Notes under the pieces: model-generated
Databases searched by the model: none
What the model saw: the letters and a program-made list of their open reading frames with translations, nothing else
What the model was told of the DNA's origin: nothing
In this document: in pieces, positions 35,177-44,917 of the stretch
How positions within the stretch are numbered: the stretch's first letter is position 1
Layout: the number at the start of each line of letters is the position of its first letter
Program-made: the position numbers and the translations under genes
Assembly: GCF_019455445.1 (NCBI RefSeq)
Contig: NZ_JAHWUS010000003.1
Span: 434,001 to 498,000 of the forward strand
Direction of reading: 5' to 3'
Length of the DNA stretch: 64,000 nucleotides
From: Pseudaquidulcibacter saccharophilus
GTDB lineage: Bacteria; Pseudomonadota; Alphaproteobacteria; Caulobacterales; Aquidulcibacteraceae

Positions 35177-37273
35177 CTAAGTTGAAAATAAGCTTTGTAA
35201 TGCGTTTGAAAAGGTTTTTTCTGAATGCCTATCAATTATTGTTTGTCTTGCCTGTTTGCCGATTTTAGATAAGTTGAATTTTCCAGATACAATTGATTTT
35301 AGTAATTCAATATAAATTTCTGCGTCGGCATCGTTGTTACCAGTACAAAATAATAGAAATCCATTGATTCCATTTTTTATAGTCTCTGGTAGGCCGCCAA
35401 CGTCTGGAACAATTACGGGCATTCCGCATGACATAGCTTCAAGCACTACATTAGGTAAGCCATCATACGCAGAGGTGTAAATAAATGCATCATACTTTGA
35501 ATAGTCTAATTCATAAAAGTCAGAATATTCACCTTTGTATTCCGCTGCTACTAAATTATCAAAAATGTTATTGCTATATTCAGGATCAAATTTGCCAAAT
35601 GCATCAATTTTGATTTTTAAGTTCAATTTATTAATTTCGTTTTGAATTGCAAGCAAAAGTTCCGGCCTCTTTTCATGTGATACACGCGAAGCCCAAAGTA
35701 ATCTAAAGTAATCATCTGGCTTGACTTTTGTTTCCTGTTCTTTTGGAATAAAACAATTATTATATATGGTAACATACTTACTACTATTAAATCCTAACTT
35801 TTTAGCGTCGGAATTGATTATTTCCTTATGATCTGAAATAAATAAATCAATGTTATCAAAGTTTTCTGATATTGTATTAAATACATATCCATTAAGCCAC
35901 ATTTCACCATCTGAAGTATTTATTGGGTCACTAAAACGATAATAAATTTTTTTATTATTTTCGAGCAAGCTTCCCCATTTTCTAATAATTCTGTGTGCAA
36001 ATTCTGAGGTTTTTAAATGAATGCGCGCTTGCGGCCCGCATGCTTGTATTAAACGCAAAGTTATCAAGTCAATTGATTCAGCATCGCCATTAGTTATTTT
36101 GTAAAGGTCAATTAAATCTGAACCGATAGGCAATTTTTCTTGCCACAGATGAGTGTCAAACTTTTCACCACAAAGAAATAGAAAGTTATCACCTATTTCT
36201 AATTCCTTTAATTTGTTCAGAATGTTTAAGATATATTTCTCTCCACCACCGGTTGTAATGTATGGCAGAATAACTATATCTGAATAGCTATGACTGGAGA
36301 TAAATTCTGAAGCATCCAAATAAAAGAGACTATTTTTTGCGTAATGATATAAATTTGAAAATGCATTTGACATTCGCCATTTTGCAAAATCGATTGAAGG
36401 GTCAATTTTGTTGGCTGCTAGAGTGCAAATTTTTATTACATCATTGTTAAAATACTCGTCTTTTATGTCATCTGCAGTGGGGCGTCTGGAGAAAGATTTT
36501 TTGATTAACATTTCATCCTTTTTACCAACTTTTCGATAGTTATAGGGATGAAGAAAATCACTGTAATCTGTTATTCTTTTTGAGTCACTATTAGCTTCTT
36601 TGAGAAGGCTTCCGGCACGTTGTCTGTAGTAAAGGACAGTATTTTTAGATACGATGAAATCTAATTCTTTGTGTTTCATTTCCATAGAATACCACCAATC
36701 CTCATATGCAAATCCTTTTTTATGGTTCATATCCTTGTATTTGTTAGCACGTGCATATTCGCCTTTAACAAAAATTCTTGATATATAGGGATGGTAGTCT
36801 ACTAATGTTGATGATGGAACTTTTGTGTAATCTAATATTTTATAGAGGTGATAGTCATCGCCGAATGAGTATAAAAACTCAGGATATACTACACAGTCTT
36901 TGTCATGATTTTCTGCAGTTAAATAAAATTCGCTAAACATATTGAATGATATCAAATCATCCGCATCACAAGTGCATACGTATTTGCCAGTAGTGATTTT
37001 AATTCCAGAATTTCTTGATAATCCCAAAGAGCCATTACTTACAGTAATAATCTCAACGCTATCAAAACATCCAAATTGTTCATTATTTGACCAGCTGATT
37101 ATTTGTTCATTGGGGTTATCAAGAACCACAACTAATTCAAAGGTAATACCATTGCATTCTTTTGCAAAGTTAACGGCCTCACAAATAGACTGAAGCGTTC
37201 TGTGAATATATAAATGCTCTCTGTGTACATTTAGAACAAGGCTAATATCAAATTTTGCGCTAGGATTGTCCAT
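35177..37273 (-). CDS. Bifunctional glycosyltransferase: GT2 + GT4
   Basis: 698 residues. The N-terminal ~230 form a GT2 domain (ISLVLNVHREHLYIHRTLQS, GSLGLSRNSGIKITTGKYVC, CDADDLISF). A linker follows with DIVILPYITTGGGEKYILNI, the typical glycine-rich loop of GT-B proteins. The C-terminal half is a GT4 domain (LLWASRVSHEKRPELLLAIQ, TSAYDGLPNVVLEAMSCGMP, VIVPDVGGLPETIKNGINGF). The two catalytic units in one chain probably add consecutive sugars. It is upstream of no other gene in its own direction except the one at 37321, from which it is 47 bases away. Confidence 0.85.
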   Translation of the reverse strand: MDNPSAKFDISLVLNVHREHLYIHRTLQSICEAVNFAKECNGITFELVVVLDNPNEQIISWSNNEQFGCFDSVEIITVSNGSLGLSRNSGIKITTGKYVCTCDADDLISFNMFSEFYLTAENHDKDCVVYPEFLYSFGDDYHLYKILDYTKVPSSTLVDYHPYISRIFVKGEYARANKYKDMNHKKGFAYEDWWYSMEMKHKELDFIVSKNTVLYYRQRAGSLLKEANSDSKRITDYSDFLHPYNYRKVGKKDEMLIKKSFSRRPTADDIKDEYFNNDVIKICTLAANKIDPSIDFAKWRMSNAFSNLYHYAKNSLFYLDASEFISSHSYSDIVILPYITTGGGEKYILNILNKLKELEIGDNFLFLCGEKFDTHLWQEKLPIGSDLIDLYKITNGDAESIDLITLRLIQACGPQARIHLKTSEFAHRIIRKWGSLLENNKKIYYRFSDPINTSDGEMWLNGYVFNTISENFDNIDLFISDHKEIINSDAKKLGFNSSKYVTIYNNCFIPKEQETKVKPDDYFRLLWASRVSHEKRPELLLAIQNEINKLNLKIKIDAFGKFDPEYSNNIFDNLVAAEYKGEYSDFYELDYSKYDAFIYTSAYDGLPNVVLEAMSCGMPVIVPDVGGLPETIKNGINGFLLFCTGNNDADAEIYIELLKSIVSGKFNLSKIGKQARQTIIDRHSEKTFSNALQSLFST

Positions 37274-37320
37274 AAACTTGTGTTTCCATCATTCTCAGTT
37301 CATATCGTATCAAAATTAAT

Positions 37321-38895
37321 TTATGGAACTAATCCATCTTCTTGCATCCAATGCAACGTAGTTTCCAAAAGATCTTTCCAATCCATTGAGAAATTTGATC
37401 GAGAGATTACTTCTCTATTCGAACCAGTATCTTTTACCTTAGATACATCAATGTAATGTGCTGGAATAATACCTTCGCGCCACTCATCCCAAACAACCAG
37501 TGGAGGTCTGTGAGGGCTAGAAACATCTAAAACGCTTGTGTTGGAAAATGCTACTCCTTTGAGATTTGATATCCATTTATAAATCGTCATCCCTGATCCA
37601 GAGGGTGCAATAAAATAGTCGCACGCGTTAGAAATAACAATCGAATCAATGAATTTTTGTCCAACGCTTTTCATGACTTCAATTCCATTGCCTTCGATGT
37701 CGGAAATTATTCTATTTGCAACCTTTAGCTCTTCCTCCAAGGACATCCAACCGGTTGTCCAGGCCATTGCTGAATCTGAACTTAGGCCATCAATAATAAC
37801 AGCCATATTAGGGTATTTTTCTTTAAGCCCCAATATAGTTTTTCCCCAACCTTCAAGTTGTTCTTCCCAACATCTGTTGTCCAATCTAATTGTAATAAGT
37901 ACTAGCGGAAAACATTTGGATTTAATTCGATTAATTTCATTGATTACTTCAGGAGACGCCTTAGAGTTTGCATGCTTTTTAATACGTTCAATTAATCCTT
38001 TGGCGATATATTCATCTTTAAGAAAGATTACATTTAAATTGTTTTCTAGAACTATATCAATAACTTGTTCGGCCCAGTCCAGCTTGATTATTTTTTCAAC
38101 AGGGATTAAATCTGGGTAAAGCTCAGACAGTGTACCAAACATGCCTTGGTTGTTATATTCTAGGAAAGCGCTAATATTATTTATTTGTGGGTTGTCATTC
38201 AAAAAGTTGAACCAAGAAGAGTGCATATTCCATAAATTGTGTGCAATATGGGGGCAGCTAAAGCTACAAATTGCAGTTTTTTTATCCTCATTCAAGAGAT
38301 ATTTTAGAACTTTATCTCTTCTAGAAAAGCATGCAAGTATAGTTTTTGCAAAATCAGAAATATTATAGTCTAGTGAGAAGCCATTTGAAATGAAAATAAT
38401 TAATTTTCTTTTGGGCATAACCCAGATTGTTTCCAATTCGACGAACCAGCTAACTTCAGATAATGTTGTGAAAAATATAGCTTCATCATCTTCAATTTTA
38501 CTAAAATACCACTCACTACCTATTGTGAAACTTGTTTCTTTGAATTTTCCTGAGATAGGAGATAAGAAGCTTTTTTTGCCGCTTATCGCATCTATTTTTG
38601 CACTTTTAACGCGATTTGAGCCTATTGTTGGGCCTGCTTCTTCTGTTTTGCGTAATTTAAATGTATAGTCGCCGGCTTTCCTAAAGCCGCCATTTTGTAG
38701 CTTTACAAAATCCTCACTTAGTCCATATTTATGTGCTACCTCTGAGACATTTATGTCTGAATCTAATTGAACAATATCCCATTCATTTATTTCATTAATG
38801 GCATCATTAACATTGATATCATAAGATAAGTCAGTGCTGTGTATATTTGAAGAATTACCATTTTCAAACAAATCCAACAAAGTTTCTCTAAACAT
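37321..38895 (-). CDS. Uncharacterised protein in polysaccharide locus, possible GT-B fold
   Basis: 524 residues without a signal peptide or membrane helix. The C-terminal part resembles heptosyl/fucosyl transferase-like GT-B folds: VLITIRLDNRCWEEQ, MAVIIDGLSSDS, then SNACDYFIAPSGSGMTIYKW and LKGVAFSNTSV, where a nucleotide-sugar binding loop would be. The N-terminal ~120 residues include a possible helix-turn-helix-like stretch (VSEVAHKYGLSEDFVKLQNG), which may be incidental. It is the first gene of a two-gene minus-strand unit with the GT2-GT4 enzyme. I cannot name the family. Confidence 0.55.
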   Translation of the reverse strand: MFRETLLDLFENGNSSNIHSTDLSYDINVNDAINEINEWDIVQLDSDINVSEVAHKYGLSEDFVKLQNGGFRKAGDYTFKLRKTEEAGPTIGSNRVKSAKIDAISGKKSFLSPISGKFKETSFTIGSEWYFSKIEDDEAIFFTTLSEVSWFVELETIWVMPKRKLIIFISNGFSLDYNISDFAKTILACFSRRDKVLKYLLNEDKKTAICSFSCPHIAHNLWNMHSSWFNFLNDNPQINNISAFLEYNNQGMFGTLSELYPDLIPVEKIIKLDWAEQVIDIVLENNLNVIFLKDEYIAKGLIERIKKHANSKASPEVINEINRIKSKCFPLVLITIRLDNRCWEEQLEGWGKTILGLKEKYPNMAVIIDGLSSDSAMAWTTGWMSLEEELKVANRIISDIEGNGIEVMKSVGQKFIDSIVISNACDYFIAPSGSGMTIYKWISNLKGVAFSNTSVLDVSSPHRPPLVVWDEWREGIIPAHYIDVSKVKDTGSNREVISRSNFSMDWKDLLETTLHWMQEDGLVP

Positions 38896-39405
38896 AAATT
38901 ATTGCTCCAATGGTTATGGTTTCAGGCATTAATAAAATCAGCACTTATTACAATTTGTATTGTGTTACTATTAAATTTCCAAAAGAAAAGTGCGTTTGAG
39001 CAGCTATCTTATTGCATTTTGTTTTTTAAATATTCGAAAGCTAAGTAAAAGTATTGGTTTTATAGATGTGATAATGAATCCAAATCATTTATCTAATATA
39101 GTTTTCTTTTAAATTGAATGTAGCGATACATTTACACTATTTTATTTTGTTTAATTCAATTATTCTTTACGGGTTTTAGCTTTTGTAAATTAGAATTAAA
39201 TGGTTGTTACAGTTGGTGTTTGTGAAGTTTTTTAATAATGTTTTATATTTTAATTTATTGATTTTAAAAATATTACCATATTAATATATGTTTTAAATAC
39301 TTCTTTTGCGAACAATGTGAAACATTATCAAACTAAAGTTGCTTTTAAAAACCAAATCATATAATGGGCTGTTTTATATTTATGCGTATATAGGGGCAAC
39401 CAATT
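38896..39405. promoter_or_regulatory. AT-rich divergent intergenic region (510 bp)
   Basis: No plausible gene. The region separates divergent units (37321 gene leftward, 39406 gene rightward) and must hold both promoters. It is visibly richer in A and T than the flanking genes, with many TTTAA/TATAA runs, and is the longest non-coding stretch in the window. No clear repeats or operator palindromes were identified. Confidence 0.5.
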
Positions 39406-40368
39406 ATGAGATATCTGGTTACTGGCGCCGCAGGGTTTTTGGGCTATTATGTTGCAAAAAAACTGGCCGAAACAGAAGAAAATTATATTTATACTATAGA
39501 TAACTTTTGTAGGGGGGCGAATGATAGCGACTTCAATAAACTTATATCTAAAAGCAATGTAGAGTTTATTGAATGCGATTTGACTAATCAATCAGAAGTA
39601 AAGAATAAGCTACCTGACGATATTGATTACATCATTCATTTAGCAGCTCTTAATGGAACGCAAAATTTCTATGAACGCCCTTTTGAAGTTGTAAGATGTT
39701 GTACTCTTCCAACAATTTTTCTTTTTGAAAAATATTCAAATAACACACAAATAAAAAGATTTGTATATGCAGGTACAAGCGAATCGTACGCTTCAACGGT
39801 TGAACTTTTTAATTGGAAAATTCCTACAAGTGAAGATGTCCCACTGAGTATTAACGATGTGTCAAATGCTAGATGGTCTTATGCTGGTTCGAAAATGCAT
39901 GGTGAAATTGCAACCCTTATGGGAGGTAAAAATGCTAATATTGATGTTTCTATCATAAGGTTCCATAATGCATATGGCCCAAGAATGGGTGATAAACATG
40001 TAATACCTGATTTTCTTAATCGCGCTCGTGAAGGAAAGTTTGAGTTATACGGATATTCAAATACACGATCTTTTATTTATGTTGATGATGCTGTGAAGGC
40101 AACATTACTAGTTACGCATTCCGACAATTGTGTTAACCAAATTGTTAACATTGGTGGGGAGCAAGAAATTAGCATGCTAGATCTTGCAAATGAGATTATG
40201 AAGATTTCAAATTTAAAAGGTGAAATTCAATTATTTGATGCCCCAGAAGGTAGTGTTTCTCGACGCGCCCCAGATATAAGTAAATTAAAAAAGCTAGTTG
40301 GTTATGAACCTGATTTTGATTTGAATTCTGGCTTGATTCCAACTATTGATTTTTACTTAACACATTAA
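39406..40368 (+). CDS. NAD-dependent nucleotide-sugar epimerase/dehydratase
   Basis: 320-residue extended SDR: TGAAGFLGYYVAKKL as NAD-binding loop, YAGTSESYAST, the catalytic YxxxK in WSYAGSKMHGE, IIRFHNAYGPRMGDKHVIPD, and RSFIYVDDAVKATLL. It could be a 4-epimerase, a 4,6-dehydratase or a UDP-glucuronate decarboxylase; motifs do not separate these. It is 34 bases upstream of a nucleotide-sugar dehydrogenase, so the two may act in one pathway on UDP-sugars. Confidence 0.8.
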   Translation: MRYLVTGAAGFLGYYVAKKLAETEENYIYTIDNFCRGANDSDFNKLISKSNVEFIECDLTNQSEVKNKLPDDIDYIIHLAALNGTQNFYERPFEVVRCCTLPTIFLFEKYSNNTQIKRFVYAGTSESYASTVELFNWKIPTSEDVPLSINDVSNARWSYAGSKMHGEIATLMGGKNANIDVSIIRFHNAYGPRMGDKHVIPDFLNRAREGKFELYGYSNTRSFIYVDDAVKATLLVTHSDNCVNQIVNIGGEQEISMLDLANEIMKISNLKGEIQLFDAPEGSVSRRAPDISKLKKLVGYEPDFDLNSGLIPTIDFYLTH

Positions 40369-40402
40369 TTATCTTATAATTATTTTAAAATTGCAGGAAA
40401 AA

Positions 40403-41752
40403 ATGAAAGTCCCTTTTAACTCTAAAGATCGTGAAGTATGTATTATTGGTCTTGGATATGTTGGTCTGACCTTGGCTGTTGTGATGGCTGAAGCAGGTTT
40501 TAAAGTTACCGGCGTTGAACGAAATAATCATATTAATGATTTAGTAAATTCAGGAAAAGCACATTTCTTAGAAATCGGTTTAGATGCTCGTCTGGAGCAA
40601 CAGGTTAAAAATGGAAATTTAAAATCTGTAATAAGCATAGATGAAGTTGAAAGTGCAAGCGTTTATATTATTACTGTTGGAACGCCACTTGTAAACAATT
40701 CTAAAACTACCAACTTGGAAGCTATTAAATTGGTTTCTGAAGGCGTTGCAAAGCGTCTAAAAGCAGACGATATTGTTATTCTACGCTCAACAGTTAAAAT
40801 TGGTGTTTCAAGAAATGTTGTCAAGCCATTACTTGACGAAGCCGGCGTTGAGTATAAACTAGCGTTCTGTCCAGAGAGAACTCTTGAAGGAAAAGCGCTT
40901 GCTGAATTAGTTTCACTTCCACAAGTTGTTGGTGGGTTAGATGATGCTTCTACGATGCGTGCTAGTGATATATTTGGGTTTTTAACGCCAACTATAATTA
41001 GAGTTACTACGCTTGAAACTGCTGAAATTATTAAGTTAATAAACAATACTCAAAGAGATCTTATGTTCGCTTTTGCAAATGAAATTGCGGGCTATTGTGA
41101 TGTTGTTGGAATATCTGCTCGCGAGGTAATAAATTCTGCTAATATTGGCTATCCTAGGTCAAGTTTAGCTTTGCCTGGCCCTGTTGGTGGACCGTGCCTT
41201 GAGAAGGATCCATATATTTTGTCGGAGGGAATTAAGGCTCTAAAAGGAAATCCGGCACTTGCTTTATTAGGGCGAACAGTCAATGAAGAGCTCCCTAAAG
41301 TTACAATTGAAAACATACAGTTGCTTTTAGATAAGAAGGTAACTAGTCAAGAGAAATTAAAATTCACCATTGCAGGACTGGCGTTTAAAGGGCGACCAGA
41401 AACATCTGATTTGCGCGGTACCTTAGCCATACCAATAATAGATGAAATAAAACGAATATTGCCGAATGTTGAGATTTTTGGTTATGACCCCGCTTGTTCA
41501 AATGAAGAAATTTCGTCGTTAGGAATTACTCCATGCGGAAATTTGGAGGATGTTTTTAAAGATTCATCTGTGTTGTTGTTTCAGAATAATAACCCAGCTT
41601 TTGAAAAGTTAAATTTGAATAGCTTGTCAAGACTTATGAGGCAAAATGGCATCATTTACGATTTATGGTCACAATTTGACGGTACGTCACTCGAGTTATC
41701 AAATGGTGTCAGATATGGCGGTCATGGCCTAATGTATTTGTATAATAAATGA
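40403..41752 (+). CDS. Nucleotide-sugar dehydrogenase (UDP-ManNAc/UDP-GlcNAc 6-dehydrogenase type)
   Basis: About 449 residues: VCIIGLGYVGLTLAVVMAEA Rossmann start, ITVGTPLVNN, LRSTVKIGVSR, FCPERTLEGKALAEL and the catalytic Cys in GGPCLEKDPYILSEG. FCPERTxEG is typical of the WecC/WbpA-like subgroup that oxidises UDP-N-acetylhexosamines to uronic acids, and sets it apart from the Ugd at 20265. I prefer the ATG at 40403 with AGGA six bases upstream over the TTG at 40391. A terminator follows. Confidence 0.87.
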   Translation: MKVPFNSKDREVCIIGLGYVGLTLAVVMAEAGFKVTGVERNNHINDLVNSGKAHFLEIGLDARLEQQVKNGNLKSVISIDEVESASVYIITVGTPLVNNSKTTNLEAIKLVSEGVAKRLKADDIVILRSTVKIGVSRNVVKPLLDEAGVEYKLAFCPERTLEGKALAELVSLPQVVGGLDDASTMRASDIFGFLTPTIIRVTTLETAEIIKLINNTQRDLMFAFANEIAGYCDVVGISAREVINSANIGYPRSSLALPGPVGGPCLEKDPYILSEGIKALKGNPALALLGRTVNEELPKVTIENIQLLLDKKVTSQEKLKFTIAGLAFKGRPETSDLRGTLAIPIIDEIKRILPNVEIFGYDPACSNEEISSLGITPCGNLEDVFKDSSVLLFQNNNPAFEKLNLNSLSRLMRQNGIIYDLWSQFDGTSLELSNGVRYGGHGLMYLYNK

Positions 41753-41779
41753 TTTATGACCTTGAATAGTTTATAATTA

Positions 41780-41815
41780 ATGGGCGTGTTTTCGTTTCGC
41801 ATGCCCATTTTTTTT
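41780..41815 (+). terminator. Intrinsic terminator after the nucleotide-sugar dehydrogenase
   Basis: 9-bp stem with one G-T pair (ATGGGCGTG/CATGCCCAT region, 41780-41788 with 41800-41808), 11-base loop, followed by eight T (41808-41815). Confidence 0.85.
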
Positions 41816-42000
41816 AACTAGTTTTTCTTGTTTTTTCTAAAGCGAGAATCTTAAGAGAGTAGTGACTAATTATTAAGTGTGGGAATACTTTTTTGTGAAT
41901 ACGAATAATAGTCTATTATTTACAATGAGTAGGTGCTATCACTTTAATAATCTCAAATCGTTATTCTAAGCTTATTTTCTTAGTCAACCAAGTGTTTAAA

Positions 42001-43674
42001 ATGAATCAAAAAGCGGAAATATATTCAAACAAAAATCTTGCTGTTATTATGAAACAATTGGCAAATGGTAATACTGCTTTTATGCCAAATCCAGGAAATA
42101 TAGGCGATGCTGCTATTGCATTAGGGACTTATTGTTATTTTGATGAAATGGACCTTGGTTTTCCTGTCGTAAAATTTGACATGGTTTTAAAAAAGTATGG
42201 CTTTGATAATATTATATTTGGTGGTGGTGGTGGTTTAATTAACGGTGTTTACTACGAACAAATTACATCAGCTATCAATTTTTTAAAATCAGGTGGTAAC
42301 ATTACATTCTTACCATGCACTGCCGTTGATGTTGCAAATGAATTACTAGAATATCGCGATAATATAACCTTCTTTGCACGCGAAGAACGTACGTATAACG
42401 ATTTTATTGATGCAGGTTTTGAAAAAAAAAAGGTATTTTTGTGTCACGATATGGCTTTTGCAATCGATGATTCATTTCTACAGCCATACAGAAAAAACGT
42501 TGGACGTGGACGTATTGCTGTATTGCGTGAAGACGAAGAAAGTGTGAATACAAATTTATACGATAGTGATGCTAATATTGATTTTCCTTCATTTATAAAC
42601 GGTTCTTTCTGGCATGATAGAGAATTAACGGTTCGGGCCGTGGGCGGAATGTTAAAACAAATATCACAATATTCCGAGGTAATTACCAATAGACTTCATG
42701 TCGGAATTCTAAGTTCTTTAATTGGTAAAAGCGTTAGGCTTATGCCAAATGCATACAACAAAAACAGGTCAGTTTTCGAATTTTCTTTGTCGAATAACAA
42801 AAATGTAGTTTTCGGGGATCCTTGTATGAATGAGATAGATCAAAATGAAAATAATAAAGATATGCTTAATTCAAAAGGGTGGGACTCGCTGCGAAAAAAA
42901 TTAATGCATTACGAAAAAATGCGTCGAGAATGGTGGGAGCCAGAAATAACAAGATTAAACAATGATATTTCTGAGCGCGAGAGAATCAAAAAAGAATGGT
43001 TTGAACCAGAGTTGGAGAGGTTAAATGTATCGAATGCAGACCTCTTAAATAGAGTTAGTGAAGTAGAGAATAAATATCAAAGTATTAAAAACAATCAAAT
43101 TAGCAACCTTGATTTTCAATTGAATGAAGCACTTTCTAATAATGATCTGTTAGCGCCACAATTAATAAAATTGCTTGATGAAAAGAAAGTCAATGAGATT
43201 GCTCTTTTAAGAAAAGAGTTAGACCACCAGCTTGAGATTAATTCAAATACATTAACTATGCTGAACGATTGCGAACAAAAGTTTGATGAGCAGGCTCATC
43301 AACTAACAAAACTTGAAATTGCTCTTAAAGAAGAAAGAATGCGAACTATTCAGATTGCAAACAAATCTGCGTCTTTAAATAGTAAAGTCCAAGAGTATCG
43401 TGAACAGTTAAGGGACAAACAAGCTGAGATTGATGAGGCATGGAAAGTAAAGACTGAGTGGTTTGAACCGCAGATTGAATATAAAGATTTATTAATTAAA
43501 ATTTTAAATAATAAATTGGCAATTGCATTAGGCCTCGATGAAAATATGGAAATGCACAACTTTGACGAAGATACTCTTATGAATATGGTAGTTGGGTTAA
43601 GAAATGAATTAGCTGCCTATAAATCTTCCAGAGTACTTAATTTATATAAGAAAATTATGAATATATTTAGATGA
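42001..43674 (+). CDS. Polysaccharide pyruvyl transferase-like protein with coiled-coil tail
   Basis: About 557 residues. The N-terminal ~290 resemble the polysaccharide pyruvyl transferase family: NPGNIGDAAIALGTY, IIFGGGGGLINGVYYE, FAREERTYNDF, and the typical SEVITNRLHVGILSSLIGKS with the conserved Arg-His. These add pyruvate ketals to sugars. The last ~270 residues are charged and helical, predicted coiled coil. They hold three copies of an EW(W/F)EP motif (RREWWEPEITRLN, KKEWFEPELERLN, KTEWFEPQIEYKD). The tail may bind the membrane complex or set chain length, which is inference. The ATG at 42001 is preferred to the GTG at 41992. Confidence 0.78.
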   Translation: MNQKAEIYSNKNLAVIMKQLANGNTAFMPNPGNIGDAAIALGTYCYFDEMDLGFPVVKFDMVLKKYGFDNIIFGGGGGLINGVYYEQITSAINFLKSGGNITFLPCTAVDVANELLEYRDNITFFAREERTYNDFIDAGFEKKKVFLCHDMAFAIDDSFLQPYRKNVGRGRIAVLREDEESVNTNLYDSDANIDFPSFINGSFWHDRELTVRAVGGMLKQISQYSEVITNRLHVGILSSLIGKSVRLMPNAYNKNRSVFEFSLSNNKNVVFGDPCMNEIDQNENNKDMLNSKGWDSLRKKLMHYEKMRREWWEPEITRLNNDISERERIKKEWFEPELERLNVSNADLLNRVSEVENKYQSIKNNQISNLDFQLNEALSNNDLLAPQLIKLLDEKKVNEIALLRKELDHQLEINSNTLTMLNDCEQKFDEQAHQLTKLEIALKEERMRTIQIANKSASLNSKVQEYREQLRDKQAEIDEAWKVKTEWFEPQIEYKDLLIKILNNKLAIALGLDENMEMHNFDEDTLMNMVVGLRNELAAYKSSRVLNLYKKIMNIFR

Positions 43675-43741
43675 AGGCTAATTTAACTAGCAATTAATAT
43701 GTCCTTTTGCTTTTCCTCATTATCTTATTATGGAGATACAT

Positions 43742-44749
43742 ATGACCGTTTCTGAATTACCATTTCCGCCACTTTTTTTATCATATGATGACAGGGAAAA
43801 AATGACGATTGGTTGCAAGGACTGCGAATCGCTGCCAAAAGTAGCTAATGCTGGAGAGGTAGAGGTCGTTGCAGGTGAAGAAATTCAGACTATGCATAAT
43901 GGTATTAAAATTGTGGCTGGTGGATACGGTGGTGCCGTAATGACCAATATAATTAAAGGTCTGAGGGGGCATCATGAACCACAAGAGGAATTAGTTTTTC
44001 ATTATGTTCTCCCGCTACTAGGAGAAAATCCTACTATGATTGAATTGGGAGCTAATTGGGGGTTTTATACCCAATGGTTCTTAAAAGAGGCGAAAGGTGC
44101 AGGTCGGGCATTCATGATTGAACCAGACCCATATAACATTAAAATAGGTATGAGAAATGCTGAGCTAAATAATACAAGCAATTCAATTGGATTCGTTCAA
44201 GGTTTTTGTGCTTCTGAAGACGCAGAAAAAGTGCCATTTCAAACTGAACATAGCGGAATAGTTGAAACTAGATCAATAAATGTAAATAGCTTTATAAATG
44301 AAAATAATATTGATGTATTAGATATACTTCATATGGATATTCAAGGTGCAGAACTAATAGTTCTTGAAACACTAGAAGATTTTCTAAAACAAAAGAAAGT
44401 TCGTTTTGCGTTTGTCTCGACCCACCATAGGTCTTTCTCTAGGGATCCTTTAATGCATCAAAGGTGTTTGCATTTTTTAAAAGAATGCGGTGCTCAAATA
44501 TTGGTTGAACATGATGTTGAGGAATCTTTTAGTGCAGATGGTCTCATTCTTGCGTATTTCGGTAATGAACCAATTGAATGGCCGGATCTTAAAATGAGCA
44601 GAAATCGCCATTCTTCGACTTTATACCGTGCGCCTGCATATGAACTTAGTGATGCGTTTAAAAAAATCGATCATCTAACTTGGGAACTACAAAATGCTAA
44701 AATAAAAATAGAGCAGCTGGAAAAGAAAATAGCTGACAGTACAAATTAA
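43742..44749 (+). CDS. FkbM-family methyltransferase
   Basis: About 335 residues. The SAM-binding core shows MIELGANWGFYTQWFLKEA, FMIEPDPYNIKIGMRNAEL, and ILHMDIQGAELIVLETLED, the FkbM pattern for O-methylation of sugars. A C-terminal charged helical tail (LTWELQNAKIKIEQLEKKIA) is a likely coiled coil, as in the preceding gene. GGAGA lies 6 bases before the ATG at 43742, which decides the start. A bidirectional terminator follows. It likely methylates the glycan made by this locus. Confidence 0.85.
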   Translation: MTVSELPFPPLFLSYDDREKMTIGCKDCESLPKVANAGEVEVVAGEEIQTMHNGIKIVAGGYGGAVMTNIIKGLRGHHEPQEELVFHYVLPLLGENPTMIELGANWGFYTQWFLKEAKGAGRAFMIEPDPYNIKIGMRNAELNNTSNSIGFVQGFCASEDAEKVPFQTEHSGIVETRSINVNSFINENNIDVLDILHMDIQGAELIVLETLEDFLKQKKVRFAFVSTHHRSFSRDPLMHQRCLHFLKECGAQILVEHDVEESFSADGLILAYFGNEPIEWPDLKMSRNRHSSTLYRAPAYELSDAFKKIDHLTWELQNAKIKIEQLEKKIADSTN

Positions 44750-44784
44750 TATAATTGTACAATTATATTTTTACTAGGAACTAT

Positions 44785-44820
44785 AAAAAACGACATTAGG
44801 ATAATCTAATGTCGTTTTTT
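44785..44820. terminator. Bidirectional intrinsic terminator
   Basis: Perfect 15-bp arms (44785-44799 and 44806-44820; AAAAAACGACATTAG with its complement) and a 6-base loop. A and T runs on both sides let it serve the FkbM gene and the convergent methyltransferase. Confidence 0.93.
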
Positions 44821-44917
44821 AATTAATTTCAGTGGGTATGATGGGTTTCATTATCATAATTATGACATTGCCAATATTTTTATAATAAGTAACTGTATTT
44901 TATCGAAATCTAAACAT

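Noticed and set aside
39328-39591. 87-codon minus-strand frame at the start of the epimerase gene
   Set aside because: Mostly antisense to a clear SDR gene; no domain.
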